This document shows, one piece after another, positions 34,254 to 46,154 of a stretch of DNA of 64,000 nt. This stretch comes from Crossaster papposus (Eukaryota > Echinodermata > Asteroidea > Velatida > Solasteridae): assembly GCA_037893245.1 (NCBI GenBank), contig JBAIAA010000243.1, positions 349,775 through 413,774 on the forward strand. Reading direction: 5' to 3'. The position numbers and the translations under genes were made by a program. The notes beneath the pieces are model-generated. The model ran no database searches. It worked only from the letters and a program-made list of their open reading frames with translations, and had not been told where the DNA came from. The number at the start of each line of letters is the position of its first letter. Position 1 is the stretch's first letter.

Positions 34254-34672
34254 AACCCTTCTTGTGATGGACTTGTACAGACTTGTATTGTAATGGACAT
34301 GCAAGAACTAGTGATACAACATTGATCCCCCCCCCCCCCCTCCCAAAAAGTACACATCACACCCTAATCAATCAGCAAGAACCATAGCCCCAAGGTCTGT
34401 TCAACAGACCCTCCTGGTCATCAGGATGTCTGGTCTCCTCTCCCTGAGGCAAAGGAAATTACTTAACAACAAATTCAACCATTGTGGGGGCCAATCTAAA
34501 CCTTGAACTGGGCATGGTGGTGGTCATGTCATTAAGTGCCTACTCTTACCAAACGAAAATACAATTGGTTTTCCATTGCCTGTCTTGTGTCTGATTATGT
34601 TGGATTTTTATGGTTTTACTTAGCAATTTTAGTAATTACAATGTACGTGTAAAAAAAAGATTCAGTCAATAT

Positions 34673-35065
34673 TAAAGGTAGTATACACCATTTGCAGATA
34701 TCAAAAATATTTACTACCGAATTATTAAGAAATATCTTACTCAATTGAAAGTAAATAATGATTCTAGGCATCCAGCAAAATGATTGCGCCAGATATCCTG
34801 TAATTATTCAAAAAAATAGAATTTTATAAAGAAAAATTCGCGATCGCCGGACGGCGACGGCGAGAGCGAAAAAACAAAGAAAACATAAGAATAACTGCTC
34901 GACCCCGGTTGAAAACAAACGCTGTTTTTTGTGCTTTTCTCGGCATCCATGATTGTAAAACTTCGGAAAAGTCAGTTAAACGATATTTACTATGAAATAC
35001 AACCCCCCAAATCTACCCATTCATGATAATTCAAGCAATTACCAATGGTGTATACTACCTTTAAA
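34673..35065 (+). mobile_element. ACCATTTGC-group MITE, long-core copy 5 (most complete)
   Basis: Left TATTAAAGGTAGTATACACC then ATTTGCAGATATC; right ATTACCAATGGTGTATACTACC then TTTAAA, so the inverted ends are preserved with TTAA-like edges. The core has AATTCGCGATCGCCGGACGG and an imperfect internal symmetry. It is the best reference copy for the group in this window. Confidence 0.92.
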
Positions 35066-35450
35066 CCCAAGAAATGTTGGCCATACATACTTCATCACGC
35101 AAGTTACATTAAACATAATTTATTAATGATGTTAGCTCATGCATGTACAATATTAATGTAGGCCCTACTTGTAATTTCCAGCCTAGGTTCGAAGTACCAA
35201 CATTCTCAAGACAAAATTTGATTTATCTTGTTGATACCAATTTGTTCATCCACATTATGCTTGTCAATGATTGGATACATTTTGGGATCGAAGTTCAAAT
35301 CACCTTTTTGGACTACATGACTGACTCTTCGCCCTGTTTCTTATGTCAATAAAATAACAAACAAGGTAAAGACAAAAGACATCAAGGATTCTTGGTCTTG
35401 AAAATATTACACAGCAGGCACTGAATATGAATCTTGAACTTACATTGTAC

Positions 35451-35744
35451 CAGTGATGGAGGTCTCAAGAACCTTTTTTTTTTAGGTTTGGTCTCAGTCT
35501 CGTTCAAGCAAAGTCTTGGGTCTCGGAGGGCTGGTCTCGGATGCCACAGTCATTGGTAATGACTTAAACACTTTTCATTTGTATTCATTTTTGGTATCGG
35601 TCTCTAAAGTTGTGGTCTCAGTCTCGGCCTGCAAAAGTCTCGGTTTCGGAAGTGTTGGTCTCAGTTTCGCAAGTCTTGGTCTCGGTTTCAATCTCGAAAG
35701 CCTTGGTTTCGTTTTCGGACATAAGCGTCTGGACTACAACACTG
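35451..35744 (-). mobile_element. hAT-like element with GAGACC iterations, copy 2
   Basis: 294 bp. It begins CAGTGATGGAGGTCTCAAGA and ends GGACTACAACACTG, the complement of copy 1. The interior is a long series of GGTCTCGG/AGTCTCGG units. The flanking octamers are CATTGTAC (35443-35450) and CGTTGTAC (35745-35752), matching at 7 of 8, a convincing hAT-type target duplication. No protein is encoded. Confidence 0.9.
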
Positions 35745-36466
35745 CGTTGTACCTTCCTCAAGCCTTCACTCTTATTCACCTTCTGTCTTGAATTAAGTAT
35801 GAAGATTCACATCTCATTCAACGTAATGTTATTGTCCGAGTGGGATGTGAATCTTTACATTGGTAGTTCTAGACATGAATAAGGGTGAAGGCTTGAAGAG
35901 GGTACCAGTACAGTAGGTTTTAGACTACCATAGGTTTTGGATTACCATTGAATTCTGCATAAACAAGCCACAATTTGCTTTGATATACCTAACGGTACAT
36001 GTACCAGGCTGAATTCATCCACTTCCTATGACACACTCTTTTATTTAAAAAAAAATTGTTATTAAGCATTGTAAATGTTGCATGTACAGGTACATGTACG
36101 TACAGAATACAATAAATATAATAAAGATGCCTGTTTGACCTGTTACCAGAAACCCATTGGGGCATTTAGAAGAGGCGACAGGGTGATCTCCAGAGATAGC
36201 ACCAAAGCTACATGTAACTACTGGTAGCTCTGCCCAAATTGTTTGTTGTTTGAACGCAACTTTAAGGCTGGTGCATTTAGACGGTCATAAACAGTAATAT
36301 TATAACCAAGAACTGGTTAGGTAGTTTTTGGTCGGTGAATTTCTTTTAGAATTTTCAACCGGCGAGAATTATGCAATACTCAAATGTACCCAAAACGATT
36401 AACAAAAGAGAAACAACAGAGCAGTTTTTGGTTAGAATTGCCAAAACTCGCCCTAGACTTTACATT
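35745..36466. other. No recognisable feature
   Basis: Contains TACATGTAC-type clusters near 36080-36105 only. Confidence 0.5.
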
Positions 36467-36886
36467 TGTGACCTGTTCCAACGAAACCCGGACAAAGTCG
36501 ACTTTTTAGTTTTTCAGATTTTGCTTTTTTCAAATTCTCTAGGTTCTCAGCTTTAAAATGATGTATCATTTACGTACCCCCACCCTATCTTCCCTGGGGT
36601 CTGGATTTAGTGATAAAACCCTGACAACCTAATTATGAGATAAACAGCTTTGAAGTTCAGAAAAGCGTATTATTTCTATACACAAATGTTTCACAAAATT
36701 GACAAAAAAACACACTTCTGGTAAACGGATTTTGTTCAAATTTGAGGAGATTGTAGATTAATAGTGAGTGACTTAGGAAAACCTAAAACCTCAAAATGGT
36801 AAAATCCATCCCGAAATGACTTCAGGAGTACATTGTGACAAAACACATTGTGCGACTTTTTCCGGGTTTTGATGGAACAGGTCACA
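36467..36886 (+). mobile_element. GTGACC-family MITE, copy 2
   Basis: 420 bp. The ends TGTGACCTGTTCCAACGAAA and the complement of TGTGACCTGTTCCATCAAAA form an inverted repeat of about 30 bases, extending into CCCGGACAAAGTC and GACTTTTTCCGGG. Its interior aligns with the complement of 17638-18038. Confidence 0.9.
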
Positions 36887-39800
36887 TTTTATCACTCGCT
36901 TCACATCAGAACCACTTTAAGAAATTGGAAAAGTGCAAGTTCCCGAACTACCTTTCGTCTCAACATACATTTGTACCGGTACCCTATAATAAGTTAATAA
37001 CCCAATCGAATCGTGCCCCAGGTACTATTTTGTGGTCAGCATTTGGTCCAGCATTAATTAATGGCGTGTGCCTGAATGTCTGAGCATGGAGGAATGTGTT
37101 CTTATTCCTCCTTGGTCTGAGCTGAGCTGGTGCCTGCTTTATCTATCAGTTCATAGAGAAAGGACCACTCTCAGCTAACTGGTCATTACACTTGCAACTC
37201 TCATGTTGAGTGGATTTTAGGCTTCCTGTTTACATCCCTGCTTAGGTTAAATCAGGACAAGTTAATTGAACTCATGGTTGGGTTTGTTGAAATTTGAATT
37301 AAGCAATTTCAGATGAAACGACCGGGTACATGTACTTGTAGATAGGCAAGTGGTGTGTGAACCTATGGAAACTCCACTCTCAGTGTGGACTCCATACATG
37401 TATGTACACTATGTACAGTGTACCGGTAGCACAAGTACATGTACAAATGTCTTCTGTGTCAATTAGGAGGCTAATGGCGATTTCTTAGTTTATCGCCCAA
37501 GTACTTCCTACTAGACTAAATTGTGTGTATTCAACAGTGTGTCCAGCTATAGCCGACTGGCCTGTATTCCTTGGGAAAACCTTCCACTTTTACTACATGT
37601 ACCGGTACCTTGCACACTGTAACCCTAACTTATAGAGTGCATGCAAAATCATATTGATTTTGAAGGATTGAGGCCTTTAAAGGATGGGGGCAATGAAATG
37701 TTAAAAAAAACTATTGTATAATAATTTTGCAAAAAAACCAGAAAAAAAAACCACACAGTTGTACATGTACATGTATTTCAAAAACTTTATTTCATCGATA
37801 TCTCTGCAATATACATTCTATTGAAGTGAAATTTTGCATGGCAAGTACTGACATTCCTCATGGAATGACCCTTCTTCTAAAAAGACCCCTCTATAATGTA
37901 TCTTCCACCCTCCATCACCCCTGTCAGACAAAACCAGGACTTGGTAAACCTGTAACATCCCCCCCCCCCTGTTTTCCCTACCCATCATATGGCCAAAAAC
38001 TCTGCAATTAACAGCCCTAGGGCTGACACTAATAATCCCCACAATTAACCATCCTGGGGTTGGGGGGGGGGGGGGGGGGGGAGAGTATGTCTTCTAACTT
38101 CCTCCCAGTAATAAGTGAGTAATTGGTGTTGGCAGGTAGATGGCACCTGCTAATTAAGGCTCATTTGTCTTGTAGTGATTGGCTTGAGTGGGTGATGAGG
38201 CCCATTTGCTGGCTTAACCCTATAGGATCTTTTCATGCAGCTTCTAGTCTATCTCATACATACGGTAGCTTGTGTGAACATGGATACGTCATATGCAGTT
38301 TAAGGTCGACATCGGAACCTTTTGCAAATTTGTCAAATGGTTGTGGTGGACTCAGCAATCCTACAGTGGGTGAAAGTCCTTTTTTATGCGTTTATGCGTG
38401 CTCTTCTAATCCTAGATAATCCTTTTCGCTCTTCGTGCCTATCCATGTTAAACTAACTCTAATCTGCATGTAACTTGTAACCTCCAACTTCACCTCCACC
38501 TCCACCACCATCATTTATTACTGGTCATTCAAAATCCACCTAGAGACTTTGGAAGATTCTGAAAGATTTGAGGAAGTACATGAATAGAGCCAGAGTAAAT
38601 TGTTGCTGCTTGAAAATAAAGTAAATTTGTATTGAACAAGGTATTTCCTGTTTTTTTATAATTCCTTGTTTTTTTTTACAACAATGTGATTATTTGTGTT
38701 TTATTAACCTTTTTTAAGCCGCCCCGACCCCCCCCCCCCCGCCTCGAAAAAAGAAGAAATGTATTAGTGCGATAAGTCTGCACAACGTTGTTGCCCAAAT
38801 GTAAACGCGCTCATTTATTTGTGCATGTTTATAAATACACGCAACATTATCGCTTGAAAAAGATCATGTACATGTATGTGTTAATAAAATTTAGGGAGCA
38901 TGACAAAAAATTGTTTCATCGTGAACAAGGTCAAGCCAGCAGGATCAGCTGTATGATCTCTCTAAGTGCAGACGTTTTCTTCTTCTTGGTTTTTAACATC
39001 AAATCAGCATCCACTGTAAAGTTATGAGCACCCCATGGTGCCATTAGAATTTTGGAAGAGAATCCCTGTTGCTATATCCAGCTCCACCTCAAGAAACCAA
39101 TCCGGATGTGGTATCCCCAAAGGGGCTTGCATAGCAACAGCCAATCAGCGGGCTGTAGCTGGTTGCCATGGTGCCCTATGGTATCATTATGTCACTGTTG
39201 GGAAGATGATGTGATCAGTACTGGGTTTATTTCTGTACCCAGGTGCAGGGAAAATTGTGAGATATGAAACTGTTGTATCACAGTGTAATAATATACAAAT
39301 AGCTCAAAGTGGAATGGGAGGAATATTATAGCGAGTGAAATGGAAAAGACAAGATTTTACCAAGCGATGATTCTGTGTGAGCAGCACCAATTGGGTCTCA
39401 ACCTTCTTCTGCCGGTTTCAGAGTGAGGGCTGACTGTTCAACAGCCTTGGGAAAGAGGATGATACGGTTGAATAGTAGATCTCGTTCCCCAGGGGTGAAT
39501 GGGACTTTTTTTGAGCCGCGGTGTTAATGGGAGTAATGATAAAGGTCACAAGATGCGAGTTCCACCAATCAAATGACAAGAATCTGTATGTCAAAGAAGA
39601 ATAACTTGAACATACTTTTTTATTGTATCCTTCTTGGTGTAAATTGACTTGCAAATAAATACCAGAGAATCGTATTGCACACAACAAAGATTTTTTTTCT
39701 GGAGATACATGTATAATACCAATCTCTTAAACATTTATATAAAATCAGTAAGTCTCTTTGTTTTTAACCAAGCTTTTTATCCTAAAATCATGTTGTCATT

Positions 39801-40396
39801 CTGTAAAAAAAAATACAAAATTCTCTAGACAGTTGATTAGTCTTGTGTTAGGGCGTTAGTTTAGTGAGTGTATAGTTGTCTTGTAAAGAGTACTATAACA
39901 GAACAAATGATAAAATTGCAGTTCCTACCAAAAATTAACACATTTGCAACACATTTGTGGGTGTGGAAGCATTTACCGCATCACTGCCTGTCTCAGTGTG
40001 TGTGTGTTGACACATTAGCAGTCATCAATTCTTGCAACAAAAAATAGTTAATCCTTTCCTGGGGTTAGAAGACAGGTTTACTAAATTCAATTCACCTCAA
40101 CCGACCTGGCCGTTTTTTTCTTCACAGCCTTGGTAAAAACAATTCATTAGTGTTGCTGGGTATTGGGCGTTTTTTTTTTTTTTTGTGGGGGGGGGGGGGG
40201 GGGGGGGGGGGTTTGGGGGGAGGGGGGCAAGTGGACAGTTATTTTGCTAGAAATGCGAACAGAGACTATGTAGGCCTACATGTCGGAGTAACTTGAAAAC
40301 AATAGTGGCTTGTTATATTTTAGTATGTACGTTTCTATAAAACCATTTGGATTTAAAAGTGGATTTAAAAAGAGAGATCTTACCTCTGGTTGGATC
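36887..40396. other. Largely featureless 3.5 kb
   Basis: TACATGTA/ACCGGTAC clusters lie at 37320-37450 and 37600; poly-G at 38062-38081, poly-C at 38728-38740, and T15 followed by G25 near 40170-40211. I found no transposon copies and no credible exon. Confidence 0.45.
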
Positions 40397-40557
40397 TTTA
40401 ATGTAGGATACACCATTTGCAGATATTGAAAAATATTACTACAGAATTGTTAGAAAATATCTAACTTATTTGAAAGTAAATAATGATTATACAACCTTCC
40501 AAATCCACACATTCATGATAACTCAAGCAATTGACAATAGTGTATCCTAAATTTAAC
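40397..40557 (+). mobile_element. ACCATTTGC-group MITE with internal deletion
   Basis: TTTAATGTAGGATACACCAT on the left, CAATAGTGTATCCTAAATTTAA on the right. The centre jumps from AAATAATGATTATAC directly to AACCTTCCAAATCCAC, removing about 230 bases present in full copies. Confidence 0.88.
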
Positions 40558-40946
40558 TCAGATTTATTCAAAAAGAATTGTTGGAATAAACCGATGAAAA
40601 AAAAAAAAAAAATTTTTAATACCACTCTGCCCTCCCCCCCCCCCCAAAAAAAGCAATAAGCTTTTTCAAAACAAAGATTGTTACTGTAGTCCTGTCTGAA
40701 TAGGCAGCTTGTGTCAATGAAATCATAAAATATGAAGAAGAAAAAATGATATCATATGAGGTCAACCAATTGGTTACCAAAATACCGGTCTTGACCTCCA
40801 TCTGTGACCTCCTTCCTCACCTCATTTGCATAATGACAGCTGCACGTGGCAGAGATCTATTATTAGCACCCCCCCCCCCCCCCCCAATTGCCATGCTATT
40901 GCTCACATTTAGTGTTTATTAGGGAGGAAAGGTCACCAGTTACCAG

Positions 40947-41256
40947 GAGTTAGTCTTGCATACGCACTGTGGACCTCCGAACAATATAGGTCCACACGAT
41001 GCGGGAAGGAAGAGGTTACGGTGTGTGGACTTGCACACGTCCACAATCCGTTTTTCAGTTTCCGAAAAAGAGCGCTAGAGGAAAAACGGGTTAGGGTTAT
41101 ATATAGAAAAGATAGAAGGGACAGCTGAGAGGCCCATAATCCTAATTTGAGGGTAAATTTGTTTTGGGGAAGCGAGAAAAATGAGTATTTAGTCAAAGTT
41201 TGTTAACTACACGAATACAAAGGAATGTCCACAGTGCGTATGTAAGGTAAAGCTAC
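40947..41256 (-). mobile_element. GTGGAC-family MITE, copy 3 (young)
   Basis: 310 bp, identical to 7405-7710 in sequence and orientation apart from an additional GGAA (GGGAAGGAAGAGG against GGGAAGAGG). The flanks differ, so this is a real second insertion and not a duplicated chromosome segment. Confidence 0.93.
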
Positions 41257-41300
41257 GGTGTGCGTGAGTTTGTTTTTGATTGAAATAGGGGACGTATGAC

Positions 41301-41690
41301 AAAGGGAACAATGGGGTCCCCTATTCCGCAAAGGTCCCCGATTCAGACTCGTGTGCAAATCCTATGGCGATCATCCGAAAACGTTAGAGTACAAACAAAA
41401 GAGGGAAGACGGTCGGACAATGCCCCGTCCCCTATTGACGGCATTTACCCACTTGTGTGTGTGTGCGTGTGTAATGACCGGCAATCGTGGTCGTCGGACA
41501 AAAGAATTGGGAGTCAAACAATGGGTCCACGATTGACAAAACGTCCACGATCTTTTCCCGTGTACAAATCCTATGGCGATCATCAAAAAACGTTAGAGTA
41601 TAAACAAAAGAGGGAAGACGGTCGGACAATACCCCGTCCACGATCGAAGGCCATTACACACTTGCGTGTGTGGGTATGGACCATCCTATA
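41301..41690 (+). repeat. Tandem duplication, 209-bp period
   Basis: The block around AAATCCTATGGCGATCATC at 41357 recurs at 41566, and similarity runs over most of the 209-bp unit (AACAAAAGAGGGAAGACGGTCGGACAAT is in both). The units differ at several percent of positions and by GTCCCC versus GTCCACGA changes. Short frames repeat accordingly and have no known domain. Confidence 0.85.
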
Positions 41691-41889
41691 TAACTTGGTG
41701 TAGTTTTTAAGTAGTCCGTCAGCCAGTTAGTCAACCGTCACTTGGTGTTTATGAGTCTTGTGCCCTGTAGGCCAACCCAACAGTGGCTTGGGAGCTGTTG
41801 CCAAAACCCTGATTTATTTGTACAAGACCTACTCAAGTGTGTGTGTGGGCGAAGCAGATCCTATATAACTTAACAATACATAGGCCTAG

Positions 41890-42015
41890 TTAAAGGGATT
41901 GTATACCATTTGTCAGTTGTGCACATTTCTTGTTTTGTTTGAAGCAGCAAAAGTACTAAAAATATCAAGAACGGTGCTTGACAAATAAGCGGATTATAGT
42001 GATAAAGTTTTAGCT
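41890..42015 (+). mobile_element. Partial MITE, TTTGTCAGTTGTGCA type
   Basis: AGTTAAAGGGATTGTATACC then ATTTGTCAGTTGTGCACA and GAAGCAGCA match the start of 44262-44575. No right end found. The terminal TTAAAGG...GTATAC pattern is shared with the ACCATTTGC group. Confidence 0.6.
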
Positions 42016-42180
42016 CTGTGAATGTTGTATATATCCGGAGAAAACAATATTCAAAAATTAGAATTTGAATTCAAAAGTTGCCGAGTCACAATTTGGATTG
42101 CGACCACAATCTACAGTTGGGGTGCGTTCTCATTCAGCCGATTGCAGCTACGTGCACGTCACGCACCGAACCAACCATTA

Positions 42181-42472
42181 ATAATGATGATGATGATGAT
42201 GATGCATTTGTAAAGCGCCATCTATCTAGTTGCCTATTCCGAGGCGCTGCCAGGAACACCGGGGCGAACCCCTTCTCTTAGCGAAGAGTGTTACTGGGTT
42301 CTTTTACGTGCATTACACAACGCACGGGACCTACAGCTTTACGTCCCATCCGAAGGACGAAGCAATAGTGGTTTAATTGCCTTGCTTAAGGACACACGTG
42401 TCGACACCGGGACTCGAACCCACGCTCTGCGGAACAGAAATCCGAGTTCTTAACCGCCCGGCCACGACACTC
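42181..42472 (-). mobile_element. tRNA-derived SINE with ATC-repeat tail
   Basis: Minus strand. The tRNA-like head has an A-box-like TGGCCGGGCGG (42463-42453) and B-box GGTTCGAGTCC (42420-42410). The body contains GTCCTTCGGATGGGACGTAA and GTGCATTACACA-like segments common in invertebrate SINEs. It ends GCGCTTTACAAATGCATCATC with a short (ATC)n tail at 42205-42183. Head, body and tail are all present, so this looks full length. No clear target duplication. Confidence 0.9.
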
Positions 42473-42952
42473 AATAGCACCCATGCACGTACGTGTGTGC
42501 TTCACTCAAACGCTTGTGACACAAAACACAGTAAAAGGGGCCACCAATCTACCTGTCAAGTTAGCACAATTTCTTTGTGTTTATTAACTTAATTAACCAT
42601 CCCACTGCTCCAGTGTTTGTTTTTACATGGGTAGCCCTATGGGGTAAAAAAAACTCTGAGGTGCAGAGATTGGTGTATCCTTTTTTAATCAAATTAACTG
42701 ACAAATATTTATAAAAAAATTGACGGAAAATGCAGGTAGATTTTTCTGGCAAATATGTTGAACAAAAGCGGGCCCATATCTTTGCTTATTTTTATTTATT
42801 TCTTACATAGTTTGCTTCTTTCAGTTCTGTGATAGTATGCATATCGAGTCAATTCTTCAAAAAATTCTTTAAGCTTTGTGTAATAGGTTGAGTTTATAAG
42901 TACCGTAATTTGAGTTTATAAGTGACAGTAATTTCTTTGGCATTTTCTTCCT

Positions 42953-43179
42953 GACCAATTCAATCGGACGTGTATAATATACAGGCAATTTTTTTTTTTT
43001 TGAAATCAAAATGGATGACAGATGAACATATGTCATGCACGAGCCAGACCTGAAAAGTTTTTCAGCGAAATATCAGGGTGTGCTACCTACAGATGCCGGC
43101 CTGAACCCGTCTTGCATCGCGGTCTATGAAAACCAATCCAGCAACCGGACATGGTCAAATCATGGCGCAAACTGGTTAA
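42953..43179 (+). mobile_element. TTAA-family MITE, copy 3 (subfamily 2, decayed)
   Basis: Worn left end GACCAATTCAATCGGACGTG; well-kept right half ATCAGGGTGTGCTACCTACA then GATGCCGGCCTGAACCCGTC, ending GCGCAAACTGGTTAA. It groups with 61104-61323 and 62001-62244 (TGCTACCCACAGATG) and not with copies bearing TGCGTGGGTGTGC. Confidence 0.82.
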
Positions 43180-43295
43180 TGGACGTCATAAAGAATTTTT
43201 CTATTCAGTCCAGTGAATGTGCTAATTTTCTATTTATACGGGCATATAATTCCCATCAGAAAAACGCATACATAAATATGCTACAAAGCTCATCG

Positions 43296-43606
43296 ATCTG
43301 CAAATTTGTATCTCTATGTTCTCGTTTATACAACATTTGTGGACTGTCAACAAAATTTCTTCAAAAAGCTTCTATTTCAACCACGGTAAATTTCCTGGGT
43401 TGAAATTTGGACCAAATATATACCCTAACCCAAAATCTAACACTACATGTACATTTAACCAAAACACTAACCCTAGTTTTTGAGTAAAATCCATGAATCT
43501 ATTTTGTAAAAAAACCTGTGGAGACCTATTTATCTATAGAAATATACCCAGTGGAGACCTTTTGACTCCCATTGTCCCCATTGTGTTCAGGTCTCCACAG
43601 GGTACT
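43296..43606 (+). mobile_element. GGAGAC-family MITE, copy 6
   Basis: Left worn (AATTTGTATCTCTATGTTCT); right sharp: CCCATTGTCCCCATTGTG then TTCAGGTCTCCACAGGGTACTG. The core has TATATACCCTAACCC. Three TGTGGAGACC-type motifs lie in the right third. Confidence 0.83.
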
Positions 43607-44261
43607 GAATTTAGAAACAAGCACACCCCATCCAACAGAAAAACAGTATAGTTGATTCAATTGGCATACAGCATGCCTACTGAAATATGTGTGTGTCAAG
43701 CGATAAGTTTTCAGCAGAGTGGTTTGGGCACACATCATGAATGTGTGTTCTCATGAGGCTTGAACATCAGCATGTTGTGGAGAAACGATTATTAACGTTG
43801 GATCTCGTAAACCAATTAAAGTGTTGACAGTGTGCCTCATATGACGTAAGAACTTGGACAATAATGTCATGCCCTTAATCAGCATACCTCTATGATAACT
43901 AATTTGTTATTTCTTGAGCAGCATTTCAAAGAAAATACAAGTTGAATGCCACATTCCTTAGGACAATTTTAACAAACACCCTGCAATGTGAAGTTGTTTT
44001 CAAAAAATTTCAAAAACAGTCTGTTTTTACTCTTTGATGAAACTCCTCCAAACTGTATTGTATGGGAGACTTCCACAAAGCAATTTTTGTATTAGTTCTT
44101 GGAGTAATTCACTCAGCATGATTAGTTTCCTTTGCTCATTTTCCTGATTCGTGTGTAGCATTTAAGACGTCAACTGTCACAGATGTTTGGATGAATCATA
44201 CAAAAGTGTAACAAAACTTCTTCCAGTTTCATACATGTAGGCCTATACACAATGTCCCTCC

Positions 44262-44575
44262 TAAAGTTATAGTATACTATTTTATTTGTCAGTTGTGCAT
44301 TTTTATTGTTTGAAGCAGAACAATCTAAAAAATGGGGCTTGCCAACCTGATAAAGTTTTAAATAATATTCTAAGATTTAGATTTTGAACCATCTGCTAAT
44401 TAACATTTCCAAAAATGCCTCTCTGAGACGCTTCTTTAAATTTGACTTTTTTTTTTAATCTGCAAAATGACATTTATGTCTTTACTTCAAGTAAGCCTTT
44501 GAACAATACTTTTAGGGTTGATTACTTTTTTAGATAGATGCTAAAGGTACATACATACTGTCCCTTTAATGCCAC
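44262..44575 (+). mobile_element. MITE, TTTGTCAGTTGTGCA type
   Basis: Starts CTAAAGTTATAGTATACTATT then TTATTTGTCAGTTGTGCAT, and ends GCTAAAGGTACATACATACTG then TCCCTTTAA. Terminal inverted similarity is weak but present (TAAAGTTATAGTATACT against AGTATGTATGTACCTTTA). Relative of 41890-42015. Confidence 0.6.
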
Positions 44576-44829
44576 TTTATATCAACTGTTATATATTCAT
44601 AATAATGTTTTCAAACTGTTCTCCGTCTAAACAAAAGTGTTTAAACTTTACAAGTTATAAGTGCTCATGTTGTACTTTAATTTTTCTATTCATGGATCCA
44701 TACTGTGATTGCTTTTTCAAATATAGGTCTAACTTTGCTTTGACAAAGTCTCTTGGAGAAATAACAGAATACATTCCTCTGTTGTATCTGATTCTAAAAT
44801 CTTCAAAGTTGGGAGAATTTCAATAAATT

Positions 44830-46154
44830 TTGTTGAAACTTCTGCATTCATGTGAGTTTTTAAACAGACAACAGTGGGACCATTTAGTTCACTTCATGGG
44901 TATCTCTGGGGCCCACTGGGGAAAACAAATCACCCCAACCAAAAAAAACAAGGTGACCAATGTCTCTGCTGAAGCAAATGGGTTGGCCCATGGCTTATCT
45001 CAACCAACTATCTCTGGTAATAATAACCCAGCATCACTACATGTACCAGTACCTAGCGGAGTAAGCTTGTGTCAGGCCCTGTTCCTTTTGCCCTCTGATG
45101 ATAAGATACAGGAGGGGGTGTGGCCTGGCACCAGGTCCTGGGCTAACCGGCACACACCAGGCTTGTGCAGCCTTGAGAGCCCCCCTGCTGGGCAGCCACA
45201 CTCCTGCTGTCACTCCTCATTTGCATCCTTGAAGAGTGGGCCCAGTCTTCCCCCTCTAACCCCACTACCCCAGCTCTCTGATTGGTCCGCACCACAGGCA
45301 CCCAGCAACTTTTTTTGTTTTTCCTCCTTTGGCCTGCTGCCTGTCGTATGGCTGGCTTGTGCCATGCGCTTGCTTGCCACACGCTCTCTACTCCATCACC
45401 AACTGATTAATGACAATACAAGACACCACTAGGTTCCACAAGCAAGCAAGCAGGAGGCGGAGGCTCCATCGGAATGTCAACTTTTTTTTCTCCCTCCTGG
45501 TCCTCATCCTCCACCAGACCAACCAATAAGTGGTCTACATCTGGAGCCCTACTTACATAAACATTAGCCTACCAGTCAGCTCAGCTGTTGGCTTTGAGAT
45601 GTGGTCACTAACATAAAGCAGTAGCCTAATAGTGGTGGTGTGTGCTGCCTTCTGCCAGCCTGTGTCTTCTGTTCTGTAGTAGCTGTCCCCCCTAGATGCA
45701 CCTTTTTTTTGTTGAGGTGTTACATCTAGGCTTTCCTGTCCACTTTTTGACTGTATTATTTTTCAGCAACTTTTTGGTGTCGTTCCTTAGACACTTGTCT
45801 TTATTGGATATCAATCTTTTTTTTTCCCTCCTTTATTTTGTGGACTTTTGTTCCTGCATCGTCTAACTCATAATCATTCTACAACGTCATTCCACAAGAC
45901 ATCATCAGCGAGGTGAGCATTTAAATGTTCCGGGCGGCTTTTTCAGAATTCGGTACCCAGCACCTACTCCATTAAGGACGCTACGGACCTCCAAGAACGG
46001 CTCACCCAGTGGCCGCCTGTCTTCACCGTACATTCCATCAGTTTTTCCACTTTCCACTTCTCCAACTTTTCCCGGGACGCGTTTTTTTTGTTGCCACTCT
46101 TCGCATCGTCGATCCCATGCCCGCGGGGAACCGGTGAAAACGGAGCGGTCCTGC
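44830..46154 (+). promoter_or_regulatory. Candidate promoter and 5' untranslated region
   Basis: This stretch is repeat-poor and GC-richer than its surroundings. It has two CCAAT boxes (ATTGG at 45281-45285, i.e. CCAAT on minus, and CCAAT at 45523-45527). Pyrimidine-rich DNA from 45660 leads to a GC-rich 45930-46150 just before the candidate exon. There is no clear TATA box. The 200-codon frame at 44830-45432 has no recognisable domain. Promoter status is inferred only from position and boxes. Confidence 0.3.

Noticed and set aside
42181..42472. Functional tRNA gene on minus
   Set aside because: The tRNA-like part is continuous with a SINE body and an ATC tail, so it is a retroposon.
43035..43403. 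122-codon plus frame
   Set aside because: Spans the end of a TTAA-family MITE and the start of a GGAGAC-family MITE; chance frame.
44830..45432. 200-codon frame as a host gene
   Set aside because: Low-complexity Pro/Ser/Leu composition, no domain, and it lies where a promoter or 5' region is more likely.
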